The position numbers and the translations under genes were made by a program. Positions 1 to 8,407 of a stretch of 36,407 bases of DNA are shown here, piece by piece. The notes below the pieces were generated by a model, which worked only from the letters and a program-made list of their open reading frames with translations, had not been told where the DNA came from and searched no databases. This stretch comes from Saprospiraceae bacterium. Its GTDB lineage: Bacteria > Bacteroidota > Bacteroidia > Chitinophagales > Saprospiraceae. Position 1 is the first letter of the stretch; each line of letters begins with the position of its first letter. The stretch spans positions 1 to 36,407 of the forward strand of contig JADLHA010000018.1 of the NCBI GenBank assembly GCA_020848995.1, written 5' to 3'.

Positions 1-69
1 ATTTCCTAAGGCAAATAGGTGCGATATCCGTTCTCTCTCTTGAATAGTGATCCTTTTATATGTTTTCAT
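1..69 (-). mobile_element. IS30-like transposase, N-terminal fragment cut by the window edge
   Basis: On the minus strand an ATG at 69 opens 23 codons that run off the left edge. The peptide begins MKTYKRITIQERERISHLFA, followed by LGN. This matches the start of IS30-family transposases, where a short lead (x-Y-x-x-L/I-T-x-x-E-R-x-x-I) opens the helix-turn-helix that binds the element ends. The DDE catalytic domain would lie outside the window, so completeness cannot be judged. The position next to an AT-rich pair of surface-protein genes fits a mobile or acquired segment. The family assignment rests on a short N-terminus only. Confidence 0.65.
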
Positions 70-335
70 GGCAAAAATTAGGTAATTTTACGTACCTGAT
101 TCTTGCATTAGCTACTTGAAGTCAAGTCATTTTAACATATATGTACTTTTATTGACCTATCGGAATTATATTTTATCATAGAGAAATGTCCTTGCCCAAA
201 GCTGCTATTTCACTATGCGGTTTCCGAATCTCTTAAAATTGTCGAACCTTTGGCTTTAATTCCGCGTTAATTTAACTTATTAAATAGAAGTCTTTAACAG
301 AATAACAATCTACACTTGTGAAACCTGGTACATTC
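70..335. other. AT-rich noncoding spacer
   Basis: This stretch lies between the IS30-like start and the 3' end of the propeller/PKD gene. It is AT-rich and has no convincing ORF. It should hold the outer end of the IS30-like element and the transposase promoter, but I could not delimit a terminal inverted repeat because the other end is outside the window. A small inverted repeat, AGGTA...TACCT, sits just upstream of the transposase ATG. Confidence 0.5.
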
Positions 336-2126
336 CTACAATTTTAATAAGCGCTTTGAACTTACTATTTTTCCGCCTTCTGCTACCTGAACAAAATAAA
401 CTCCCGTAGGCAAATTCTTCAAATTAATATAATTACTTCCCTGATAGAGCAATTTAAGTTCAATTGGCATACCCAATAAATCGTAGAGTTTTAAAGTCAA
501 TTTTTGCGGATTATAATCCATTACATTTATGATCACATAATCATCACATGGATTGGGCCAGATTTGAATTTCAGGTATTTCCTTTTCATCTTCCGTATTT
601 ACCATAACACCTAACTTTACAGTACGACATAAAGTATCCATACCATTTCGGTTCTTCACGATTAAACAAACTTCATAAACGCCCTTTTCAGAAAATTTGT
701 GCATTGGATTTTTGGCATTACTGGTATTAGAAATACTCTTGGGATCGCCAAAATCCCAGCTCCATTCTTCGACTTCATATGCACTTAAATCCGTAAATTC
801 AAACTTTAAATAATCTGAGGTATCCTGGTCATATCTCCAATGACACCAAGGGATATTGTCTATTCCCAAACTGTCGCATATACTTCCATCGATTGGGCCA
901 AGGCGATAGTATGGATAATATGGCATAGTTTTCTTAATCGAAAAAAATGGAATTACATGTTGTCTAAAATCACAATCATTTCCCAGCTTATCCGGTCTGT
1001 TTATTACATGTAAATGCCGTGTTTGTATGAAATTCGGGTTACAATATATTCTACCGTCCGGACCAAGTTGAAGTTGTCCAAAGAAAGTAGGCCCATAAAT
1101 ATTAGCAAATAAATGAGACAGATACCCATCGTATCTCGCAATTTCAATTCTAGAATTTATTTGACCATTTACTATTGGATATTGATACAGCACTTGCCCG
1201 CTACATATATACAAAATCTCATTTGAAGGAGAAAATGCGCAACCTACCGATATACTTTCCGTCGAATCAATTTTAAAATTCTGATGTTTGGAAAGTTCTC
1301 CCGTATTTCTGTCAAAGTGATAAAAGTCAAATTCTGAACCACTCCATTCATTCAAGTCATCTTTAGTTCCTATAACATAGTAATCTCCATTAGGTGAAAA
1401 ACAAGCAAATCCATCACCGCTGTTCCTCCTGTCTCCAATTTCCTGGATACTACTAAGTTTAACATCTGTTGGATCAATCAACAAAGTATAATATTTATTA
1501 CTGAATCTTCCCGGCACGAGTGCCCACCAATCTCTACCGTTAGCATGTTTGCAATATGCTACTTTCCCAGTATCCAATGTGTCATTCAAAACATTCTTCC
1601 GAATTATTTTTAAGCTTACTCCAATATGCTTATTCGTCTCCACCATTTCACAATAATTAAAATAATTAGCCATAAGAGTAGCGGTCGTATCCAGAAATAT
1701 TATTTCATCCTGCTCATACAAAAGATAGTAGGAAGTATCATTTCCCGGCTTGGGAATAATACTAGAGCCTTGCATTAAGAACTCACAATCCCCGTCCGGG
1801 CATACTTGACGTGAGTTTATAATATATTTATATCTATAATCTTCTACGTTATAACCATCGAAACAAAATAGATATTTACCTTTCCGATCCGAAATTGAAC
1901 AACCATAATTGTGAAAATCACTTTTTAAATAAGGGTTGTACACCACTGTGGGGTTACCTGAAGTAGAACCAAATTCCAAAATATTTATTCCTTCTATAGT
2001 GTCTGATGGATTATCGGAAAAGTCATATCCAAAGATCCAATTAAAATCATATTTTTGAGATTTTAAATTAGTATTCAAAAAAAATATTACTATTAACACA
2101 TAAATTATTCTGAATTTTATTTGCAT
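336..2126 (-). CDS. Secreted beta-propeller/PKD protein with T9SS type A sorting tail
   Basis: A 596-residue predicted secreted protein. Residues 1-23 form a signal peptide ending LNTNLKSQ. Residues about 30-400 contain recurring propeller-like strands (FACFSPNGDYYVIGT, CAFSPSNEILYICSG, LQLGPDGRIYCNP). A PKD domain follows at about 440-508, with the hallmark WSWDFGD and a C-terminal GVYEVCLIVKN strand. The last 75 residues form a T9SS type A sorting domain (IWPNPCDDYVIIN... LPTGVYFVQV ... KRLLKL). The protein should therefore cross the outer membrane through T9SS and be released or anchored on the surface. Its ligand is unknown. The gene starts 9 bp after the stop of the beta-helix gene, so the two form a leftward operon. 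Both are clearly more AT-rich than genes right of 5.3 kb. Confidence 0.88.
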   Translation of the reverse strand: MQIKFRIIYVLIVIFFLNTNLKSQKYDFNWIFGYDFSDNPSDTIEGINILEFGSTSGNPTVVYNPYLKSDFHNYGCSISDRKGKYLFCFDGYNVEDYRYKYIINSRQVCPDGDCEFLMQGSSIIPKPGNDTSYYLLYEQDEIIFLDTTATLMANYFNYCEMVETNKHIGVSLKIIRKNVLNDTLDTGKVAYCKHANGRDWWALVPGRFSNKYYTLLIDPTDVKLSSIQEIGDRRNSGDGFACFSPNGDYYVIGTKDDLNEWSGSEFDFYHFDRNTGELSKHQNFKIDSTESISVGCAFSPSNEILYICSGQVLYQYPIVNGQINSRIEIARYDGYLSHLFANIYGPTFFGQLQLGPDGRIYCNPNFIQTRHLHVINRPDKLGNDCDFRQHVIPFFSIKKTMPYYPYYRLGPIDGSICDSLGIDNIPWCHWRYDQDTSDYLKFEFTDLSAYEVEEWSWDFGDPKSISNTSNAKNPMHKFSEKGVYEVCLIVKNRNGMDTLCRTVKLGVMVNTEDEKEIPEIQIWPNPCDDYVIINVMDYNPQKLTLKLYDLLGMPIELKLLYQGSNYINLKNLPTGVYFVQVAEGGKIVSSKRLLKL

Positions 2127-2135
2127 GGTTCAAAC

Positions 2136-4862
2136 TTAATTTTCAGTTTTTACAAGTTTTATTGAAATTGTAGGATCATCCTTGTGGTATATCCGAACAA
2201 AATATATTCCACTGGCTAACTCATGTATGTCTATTTCATTTACTCCTTTATTTAAAAATTCCATTTTTTTTCTGCATTGTTGATGATCTAAAGATATAAT
2301 TTCCATTATAAAAAGTTCATTTAAATCCCTTTTAATGGTAAGGCTAATGGAATTATTCGACGGATTGGGCATTAAACTTACTTTATTACGGCTCGCCACA
2401 TGATTATTATTAGATAATAATATTGATTCAACATTACAAAGTGTATCATCATCAAAATAAAGTGAATCGAAATTACTAATAATTGATCTTGCTAAATAAA
2501 CAACAGTTCCGCCTTCTTGTACACATTGAGAGGCCACATCATATAAATCATCATATTGAGTTTCATTCAAGGAATCCAATCCTGCTAATACTACCCTAGC
2601 ATATAAGTCTAACGTAATACTTTCATTATTCTCAATTAAACCATTAGGTGTAATCTCAGATAAATAATCAAGAATCATTTCTGCCATGGAATCTTTTGCT
2701 TCTTGAATTGAATCTGTTAGTGTATAATATATTTCTCGATTATCTAAAATATCACCATTTAAATTATTAATGAGTGCCCAGATACTATCCCTCACCACAA
2801 TTGAGGTATCACTTAGATACTCTTCCGTTTGACCATTTACCTCATCAATTAATATATCCACCGATTCATTTAAACTATCAAGAAGTTTTATATGGACTGT
2901 ATCAATCTTGAAAGTATTTAAAATACAATTATATATTGTATAGTATTTATGCACATTATTTGCAACGCTTTCATTATAGAAAGAATCAATACTATTGATG
3001 GTATCAATTAGCTCAGGATGGTAGTTCAATTTATCATATAGAAATTTTATTCCCTCCCATTGGGCTACATTTCCAAAATCATTATCCGCCAATTCACCGC
3101 GAGAAATGTCCTCATCAGTCTGCGTAAGATAATTGTCAGGTATATTTCTAAATTCACTTGAAGGAATGATACACTGGGGATCTGATAGGCAAGGTGCAGC
3201 ATATGAATTTGATATTGTATTCATCCATAAACCAGTAGAACATGCTTGCGAAGGAAGAATGGATGGTGGCCAACTAGGGGCGCTGCACCCTCCTGCCCAA
3301 ACTTGTGATCTCCTACGCACCCGTAAATCAGAATTTGCATTTCTTGCATGCGCTTTAGTAGTTCCAATTTCACTAGATAAAGAACCATCCCACAGATTTT
3401 CTGCCGATTTATTAGGAAATTTTCTGAAGTCTGGTTGCGGACCATAAATAGCACCATTGTTTAAAAGCAATCCATTAAAATAAGTTCCCAAACTTCTATT
3501 GTATAACCATTTCGAACGGTCACAATTATTTGTATATGAATAGGCTGTATGGGCATTTTTAACACTGTTACAACAATAGGTCACATTTTGCGATAAGGTG
3601 CACTTTATTCCCCATCTGCTGCTAAAATCATCATAGTTATCTCCTTCTATTTGGTTCGCAATCAAATAGCAATTATTTGCGTTTCGCAAAACAATTCCAC
3701 CGGCTTGTAACCATTGATGCGCTTCTATCGGTTCTAACTCGGAAATAAAATAAATTTTATTCCTAGTAACCTGCGATGCCGCACTATTTGTTAAACCAAT
3801 ACCGTTACAATTTCGGTCTAAAGAAAAGTAATTATTTTCAATTGTTGAACTATATTTCACCCCTTCAAAATATACACCATATCTCTCTGACAAATAGGCA
3901 CGAACATCATCAGATATAAAACCGCTGTTCTTAATTGTAGGTACGAATCCTAAGACAGGATTTTTTATCCATATGCCATATTTTCTAAAATTTATCGAAT
4001 CATTATTAAACTCCGAGTTTCCCGTTTGACCATCCTCATAAATTCCAACATCTACATTCAGCATTATATTATCTGACACATTCCGCAAATTAGAATTATT
4101 TGACCTAATGCCAACTAATGCTTCATCAATTGTACAATTTGCTATTTTTATTGCAACAGAATTTAAGCCACAATAAATTGCAAAGCCCTGCAGTTTTACT
4201 AAATTATAATCCACATCTCCAATTAATGCAAGCATATTTTGAAATATACAATTGTCAACAGAAACTGTAGAATTATTAAGTGCTGTAATTCCATTAATTT
4301 GCCGGCTAAAAGTGCAGTGTCTTACATCCATTGTAGTATTATAATATGCTTGGATACCGCCCCAAGAAATAGCATCACTAACTCTATTATTTACAGGTTC
4401 CCCATCGGTGGGTAATAAATAATCCTCACACAAAAATTGATTCTGAATGATGGTGGAGAGATTCACTCCACCATCAGGAATTCTAATACCGACATAATTC
4501 CTATTGAATTCATTTTCAGTAATTAATTTAATGGTTGACCCACTTAAAGCGTTAATCCCATAATAAGCATCACTAATAAAGTTACCCCTAAAATTTAAAA
4601 CAGACCCATTTTCCAATTCTATTCCTCTGTACATTATTCCTTCACACGCATCATAATATGCACCTTGACTATCAAGTGTTTTGCCAGATTTTACTAAGAT
4701 TTTGGCAGATTGCCCAAAATAAATATGAGAATTCGATTTAAATTTTTGGAGAGTCCTGTCAATATTTAAAGTTCCTTGCAGACAAATCGATTGCCCCGAA
4801 CTCAATTCTATTGGAACAGATGTACTTGAAATATTTGTAACCGATGCTTTACTTGTACCCAC
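2136..4862 (-). CDS. Beta-helix T9SS surface protein, apparently phase-OFF (open frame lacks its start)
   Basis: The open frame of 908 codons begins only with a weak GTG at 4862 and has no signal peptide of its own. Residues about 25-440 show a right-handed parallel beta-helix pattern with many Asn/Ser/Gly turns (for example FNRNYVGIRIPDGG, IENNYFSLDRNCNGIGL). Residues about 560-800 are acidic and helix-rich, like a stalk. The last 80 form a T9SS type A sorting tail (SLMPNPSNNSISLTI ... ELASGIYFVRIY ... IKLVKTEN). A T9SS cargo must have a Sec signal. The only good one starts at ATG 4972 but is out of frame because of an octanucleotide repeat at 4929-4966; removing one unit joins them into about 945 residues. 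As read, the gene is probably not secreted or is silent. Likely role is adhesin or surface binding, by inference. Confidence 0.82.
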   Translation of the reverse strand: MGTSKASVTNISSTSVPIELSSGQSICLQGTLNIDRTLQKFKSNSHIYFGQSAKILVKSGKTLDSQGAYYDACEGIMYRGIELENGSVLNFRGNFISDAYYGINALSGSTIKLITENEFNRNYVGIRIPDGGVNLSTIIQNQFLCEDYLLPTDGEPVNNRVSDAISWGGIQAYYNTTMDVRHCTFSRQINGITALNNSTVSVDNCIFQNMLALIGDVDYNLVKLQGFAIYCGLNSVAIKIANCTIDEALVGIRSNNSNLRNVSDNIMLNVDVGIYEDGQTGNSEFNNDSINFRKYGIWIKNPVLGFVPTIKNSGFISDDVRAYLSERYGVYFEGVKYSSTIENNYFSLDRNCNGIGLTNSAASQVTRNKIYFISELEPIEAHQWLQAGGIVLRNANNCYLIANQIEGDNYDDFSSRWGIKCTLSQNVTYCCNSVKNAHTAYSYTNNCDRSKWLYNRSLGTYFNGLLLNNGAIYGPQPDFRKFPNKSAENLWDGSLSSEIGTTKAHARNANSDLRVRRRSQVWAGGCSAPSWPPSILPSQACSTGLWMNTISNSYAAPCLSDPQCIIPSSEFRNIPDNYLTQTDEDISRGELADNDFGNVAQWEGIKFLYDKLNYHPELIDTINSIDSFYNESVANNVHKYYTIYNCILNTFKIDTVHIKLLDSLNESVDILIDEVNGQTEEYLSDTSIVVRDSIWALINNLNGDILDNREIYYTLTDSIQEAKDSMAEMILDYLSEITPNGLIENNESITLDLYARVVLAGLDSLNETQYDDLYDVASQCVQEGGTVVYLARSIISNFDSLYFDDDTLCNVESILLSNNNHVASRNKVSLMPNPSNNSISLTIKRDLNELFIMEIISLDHQQCRKKMEFLNKGVNEIDIHELASGIYFVRIYHKDDPTISIKLVKTEN

Positions 4863-4909
4863 AAAATAAGAATTTTGGGGACAATTGCATGTTTGTCCTG
4901 TTAAAAACC

Positions 4910-4972
4910 CTACAACATTAAGACTAAATAAGGACGTAAGGACGTAAGGACGTAAGGACGTAAGGATTTCAT
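4910..4972 (-). other. Out-of-frame signal-peptide leader ORF of the beta-helix gene
   Basis: ATG 4972 lies about 22 nt downstream of the transcription start expected from the promoter at 5000-5031. It reads MKSLRPYVLTSLRPYLVLML and then stops at TAG 4912-4910. With one 8-bp unit fewer, the same ATG reads MKSLRPYVLTSLFSLNVVGF then LTGQTCNCPQNSYFVG and continues into the beta-helix frame. That is a textbook signal peptide with a cleavage region near LTGQT. In the frame actually joined to the downstream protein there is no ATG, GTG or TTG between the stop at 4979-4977 and GTG 4862. The ATG at 4972 is therefore the natural start, and the present copy number is the OFF state. Confidence 0.75.
4929..4966. 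repeat. Octanucleotide tandem repeat (TAAGGACG)4.75, phase-variation candidate
   Basis: Read on the plus strand, the unit TAAGGACG starts at 4929, 4937, 4945 and 4953, and is followed by a partial TAAGGA at 4961-4966. The tract lies inside codons 3 to about 15 of the leader of the beta-helix gene. Because 8 is not a multiple of 3, each gain or loss changes the reading frame. Three units of DNA encode one eight-residue period, SLRPYVLT. Loss of one unit or gain of two restores the frame; the observed number does not. Confidence 0.92.
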
Positions 4973-4999
4973 AATTTTAGCATTTTGGGTTATTTATAC

Positions 5000-5031
5000 C
5001 AAAAGTAATCCACTTTTATCAATTTTCCAAA
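5000..5031 (-). promoter_or_regulatory. Bacteroidota-type promoter of the beta-helix gene
   Basis: On the minus strand TTTG (5031-5028) is followed after 20 bp by TACTTTTG (5007-5000), matching the -33 TTG and -7 TAnnTTTG elements. Transcription would begin near 4994, with a leader of about 22 nt before ATG 4972. This supports 4972, not 4862, as the intended start. Confidence 0.7.
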
Positions 5032-5057
5032 TCATTTTCACCCGATACATTTTTTTT

Positions 5058-5278
5058 AACCCAAATCATGCATTAGAAAAAGGGTTAGGATGCCTTATGA
5101 ACTCCTAATTTTCAACCCAAATCATACAATGGAACCAAAAGAATAGCATAAAACATTGATTATCAATACCAAATTTCTAATGCATTGCATTAGATAAGGT
5201 GTTTGAATGGACTTGATAGAATGCTTGTTCTCATTGCCGATTATGTCAAATTGAAAAATCTAATGCATGATTTGGGTT
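5058..5278. repeat. 20-bp inverted repeat pair bounding a 221-bp AT-rich segment
   Basis: AACCCAAATCATGCATTAGA at 5058-5077 recurs exactly inverted at 5259-5278. A partial direct copy, AACCCAAATCATACAATGG, begins near 5116. A near-palindrome, CTAATGCATTGCATTAG, lies between the arms at about 5178-5194. The segment has no ORF. It could be a small non-autonomous element, but I see no clear target duplication. The right arm directly precedes the sugar porter's -7 element, and the base composition changes here from AT-rich to GC-rich. Confidence 0.7.
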
Positions 5279-5283
5279 TAACT

Positions 5284-5291
5284 TATCTTTG
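5284..5291 (+). promoter_or_regulatory. Candidate -7 element for the sugar porter gene
   Basis: TATCTTTG fits TAnnTTTG. No TTG is found at the expected spacing, so the evidence is weak. If real, the TTG at 5289 cannot be the start codon and translation would begin at GTG 5337. Confidence 0.35.
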
Positions 5292-5336
5292 GTTGACGGT
5301 TTCCATAACCATCCTATTTGGAATCCGGTTAGCCCC

Positions 5337-6683
5337 GTGAGTACTTCAGCAGAAAACCGGATACTGTACTTCAGCGCCCTGACGGCGTCTCTCTCGGGAC
5401 TGCTTTTCGGCTTTGATACCGTCGTCATCTCCGGTGCGGAACAAACGATCCAGAACCTTTGGCAACTGAGCAGCCTCCAGCACGGGCTGGCCATCAGCAT
5501 GGCGCTTTGGGGCACGGTGGTCGGCGCTCTTGCTGGCAGGTTTCCCACCGAATACTGGGGCAGAAAACCGACGCTCGTTTTCGTCGGAGTCCTGTATATG
5601 CTTTCCGCTCTTGGTTCCGCATTCGCCACCGGTGTAAACGGACTGATCTTTTTCCGCTTTTTGGGAGGCCTGGGCATCGGGATCTCTACGGTCGCTGCCC
5701 CGCTCTACATTTCCGAAATATCGCCACCGGAAAAAAGGGGAAAGCTGGCCGGTATGTTCCAGTTCAATATCGTGCTCGGCATTTTGCTTGCCTACATTTC
5801 CAACGCGCTGCTGAGCCGCACAGGGCCCGAAGCCTGGCGCTACATGCTCGGCGTGCAGGCCTTGCCCGCCACTCTATATATTCTCCTTTGTTTACGGCTA
5901 CACGAAAGTCCGCGCTGGCTCATCCTGCGAAAGCAACAAGCAGACAAAGCCCGGAACATCTTTTCCAAAATTCAACCGGCACTGAGCTCAACACAAATCC
6001 ACTCCCTGGTCGAAAGCATCCGGTTGTCATCGTCCGGACCCCGGGCTGGAGCATCCTTCTTCTCGCACTCCATGAAGCGCTCCATCCTGCTGGCGTTTGC
6101 CCTCGCGTTTTTTAACCAGTTGTCCGGGATCAATGCCATTCTCTACTTCGCGCCACGGATATTTGAATTGACGGGGCTGGGCCAGCAGGCGGCAATGCTG
6201 CAGTCGGTGGGAATCGGACTGGTGAATCTGGTATTTACCCTGTTGGGACTCTGGCTGATCGACCTGGCAGGGAGAAAGACCCTGCTTTATTGGGGCTCCC
6301 TGGGCTATATCCTGTCACTCGGCGCTTGTTCCTGGGCATTTGCAACGGGTTTTGTCGAGATCATTCCCTACTGCATTTTCGCGTTCATCGCAGCGCATGC
6401 CATTGGCCAGGGCGCCGTGATCTGGGTGTTCATCAGCGAAATTTTTCCCAACCAATTTCGCGAAGCCGGACAATCTTTTGGCAGCTCCGTACATTGGATC
6501 TTCGCCGCACTGCTGACGCTGTTCTTTCCAAAATGGGTAAGCCTGTACAGCCCCGCAAGCGTTTTCGCAATCTTTTGCGCGCTCATGGTCGCGCAACTGA
6601 TCTGGATCCGCTGCTGCGTTCCGGAAACCAAGGGGATCGCACTCGAAGACATCGTGGCAAAATTACAGGCCCCAAAAGCATAA
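5337..6683 (+). CDS. MFS sugar porter (sugar:proton symporter family)
   Basis: A protein of about 448 residues and probably 12 membrane helices, in the sugar porter branch of the major facilitator superfamily (XylE/AraE/GLUT-like). Visible family signatures in order are LLFGFDTVVISGAE in helix 1, the loop motif GRFPTEYWGRKP after helix 2, PLYISEISPPEKRGKL with RG after helix 4, HESPRWLI at the end of the first half, FNQLSGINAILYFAP in helix 7, DLAGRKTL after helix 8, and PETKG after helix 12. It should bring a monosaccharide into the cytoplasm; the substrate cannot be read from sequence. I chose GTG 5337 because the only in-frame alternative, TTG 5289, overlaps a candidate -7 element and would add a polar tail. 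It converges with the L,D-transpeptidase gene. Confidence 0.9.
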   Translation: MSTSAENRILYFSALTASLSGLLFGFDTVVISGAEQTIQNLWQLSSLQHGLAISMALWGTVVGALAGRFPTEYWGRKPTLVFVGVLYMLSALGSAFATGVNGLIFFRFLGGLGIGISTVAAPLYISEISPPEKRGKLAGMFQFNIVLGILLAYISNALLSRTGPEAWRYMLGVQALPATLYILLCLRLHESPRWLILRKQQADKARNIFSKIQPALSSTQIHSLVESIRLSSSGPRAGASFFSHSMKRSILLAFALAFFNQLSGINAILYFAPRIFELTGLGQQAAMLQSVGIGLVNLVFTLLGLWLIDLAGRKTLLYWGSLGYILSLGACSWAFATGFVEIIPYCIFAFIAAHAIGQGAVIWVFISEIFPNQFREAGQSFGSSVHWIFAALLTLFFPKWVSLYSPASVFAIFCALMVAQLIWIRCCVPETKGIALEDIVAKLQAPKA

Positions 6684-6730
6684 TTGGTGGCGCCTTGCTC
6701 CCAATGCATCCTATGCGCCGGGATCATTGC

Positions 6731-8407
6731 TCAGTTCCCCGCAAAAAGCAAGGCTGCCAACTTGCGGTCTCTTCCGTAAATGTCCTTGCGGAAATGCAAA
6801 ACACCACTCCCGTCGATCCACGCCGTAAAATAAACCAGAAATACGGGCATCTTCCGATCAAGGTTCACGCTCAGTTGCTGACCGCCATCCATGGCTTCCC
6901 GTATTTTCTCCGGAGACCAGCCCGGCTGATCTTCCAATAAAAAACCGGCCAGCTTTCCGGCATCGGCTACCCGCACACAACCCGAACTGAACGCCCGTTC
7001 GCTTTTTTCAAAAAGGTTTTTTGCCGGAGAATCGTGCAGGTATATGTCGTGCACATTGGGAAACATAAATTTCACTTTTCCCAGCGGATTGGTGCTACCT
7101 GGCCGCTGGCGGATCACCGGCGTCTTAGCTCTGTAGCCCGTGATCTCCATGTTGTGTTTTTGTAAATAAGCCGGGTCGCGTCGCATGGCAGGGAGCACAT
7201 CGCGCTCCAAAATGCCGGAAGGGATGTTCCAGTATGGGCTGAAGACGAGGTAGCTGATCTCCCCGTTGAAGATCACGGTGCTGCGCAGCTCCTGCCCGAC
7301 GATGACGCGCATTTCCCATAGTGCGCTGTCTCCGTCATACGCCCGCAATTTGAATTCCGGAATGTTGACGAACAGGTACCTTCCTTCCATGCGCTCGGGG
7401 ATCCACCGGAAGCGCTCCATGTTGAGCAGGATCTGCCGCATGCGCTCCTGACCGGAAACCGAAAGTTCCTTACAAACGTCAGGACTCAATTTGCCGTCCG
7501 ATTCCAATCCGTGGCGCCATTGAAACCTGCGCACCGCCGTTGCCATGGCCGTGTCGAAAACTTCGCTTCCGTCGTAGCGTTCGAGGTCGCCGGTAAGGAC
7601 CAGCCTTTTGCGATAGGCGGGAATGGCTGCAGAGGTATCTCCCTCAGCCAGAATGCGAGACAACGTTGGCAGGGGAGACCTTACGGTGTCGAATTGCGAC
7701 CCGGAGAGCTCGTCCAGTGCCTTTTTCAACAAGCGGTACTGGTAAAAAACGGGCTCGTGCTCAAATAAATATCCGCCACGGGTGAGCATGGAATCGAGCA
7801 TGTGCTCCGGACTGAATTTCTTGCGCGGCAAAAACCAATCGGTCTTTCTCGACATTTCCTCGCTCACTCCTTCGAAATGGCGTATGCTATATTGAAAATA
7901 CTGTGCCGTGAGCATGATATCGGCGAGCGGCATGCGACGGGCTGCCGATCCTTCGGCCATCATCTGCACCAGTTCCATCACGTAACGGGTGCTGTCTTCC
8001 AATCCTTCCCGCCGCTGGTTGAGCATGCGGTTGAAAAGGTGGTCAGCCTGCTCTGTAAGGCCACCGGCATCGTGCCAGGCATAGCAATTCGTGCGTCGCT
8101 CGTAAAAACTTCTGATGCTTGCTTCCTGGTCGGCAAATGCGGGGAACCGCACAAAAAAACTGTCCAGCCAGGGTTGATCAAAGCGCATGGCCGAAATCTC
8201 CATAAAGCTCCCTGCTATGGTGGGGTCATACCCTTTGGGGCCCATCGCCGGGGTTGACTGTTCCTTCTGTCCGTTTCCGCAGGCAGAGAGCAACAGAAGA
8301 AGCCCCAGGATGCCAGGTGCCCCTCCCAATATTTTATATACTAACAAACGTTTGTTAGTTTTATGGGTAGCTGGCTTAAGGTAGAAGACCGTTTCAACAA
8401 ACGTCAT
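6731..8407 (-). CDS. L,D-transpeptidase, YcbB/LdtD-like, predicted lipoprotein
   Basis: A 558-residue murein L,D-transpeptidase that would form 3-3 crosslinks in peptidoglycan or attach proteins to it in the periplasm. The N-terminus has a long signal ending in a lipobox, LLLLLSACGNG. A scaffold region covers about residues 60-270, a peptidoglycan-binding segment (AVRRFQWRHGLESDGKL) lies near 290, and the YkuD catalytic domain is at about 345-520. The motif SSGCVRV carries the nucleophile Cys477 and the upstream His lies in IYLHDSP. The SSGC form, rather than SHGC, is typical of the LdtD/YcbB group. ATG 8407 overlaps the TGA of the upstream small gene as ATGA, which decides the start and implies translational coupling. 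An earlier in-frame start at 8488 would overlap the small gene fully. Confidence 0.9.
   Translation of the reverse strand: MTFVETVFYLKPATHKTNKRLLVYKILGGAPGILGLLLLLSACGNGQKEQSTPAMGPKGYDPTIAGSFMEISAMRFDQPWLDSFFVRFPAFADQEASIRSFYERRTNCYAWHDAGGLTEQADHLFNRMLNQRREGLEDSTRYVMELVQMMAEGSAARRMPLADIMLTAQYFQYSIRHFEGVSEEMSRKTDWFLPRKKFSPEHMLDSMLTRGGYLFEHEPVFYQYRLLKKALDELSGSQFDTVRSPLPTLSRILAEGDTSAAIPAYRKRLVLTGDLERYDGSEVFDTAMATAVRRFQWRHGLESDGKLSPDVCKELSVSGQERMRQILLNMERFRWIPERMEGRYLFVNIPEFKLRAYDGDSALWEMRVIVGQELRSTVIFNGEISYLVFSPYWNIPSGILERDVLPAMRRDPAYLQKHNMEITGYRAKTPVIRQRPGSTNPLGKVKFMFPNVHDIYLHDSPAKNLFEKSERAFSSGCVRVADAGKLAGFLLEDQPGWSPEKIREAMDGGQQLSVNLDRKMPVFLVYFTAWIDGSGVLHFRKDIYGRDRKLAALLFAGN
8340..8359. promoter_or_regulatory. 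Perfect 20-bp palindrome ACTAACAAACGTTTGTTAGT
   Basis: This perfect palindrome lies in codons 17-23 of the L,D-transpeptidase gene as started from ATG 8407. Symmetric 10-bp half-sites of this kind are usual for TetR-type dimers, but the position inside a coding region argues against a simple promoter operator. Related palindromes occur at 15651-15666 and 17164-17187. Confidence 0.5.

Noticed and set aside
3133-3447. Plus-strand ORF of 104 codons inside the beta-helix gene
   Set aside because: It lies wholly antisense to a well-supported T9SS gene and has no recognisable domain or signal.
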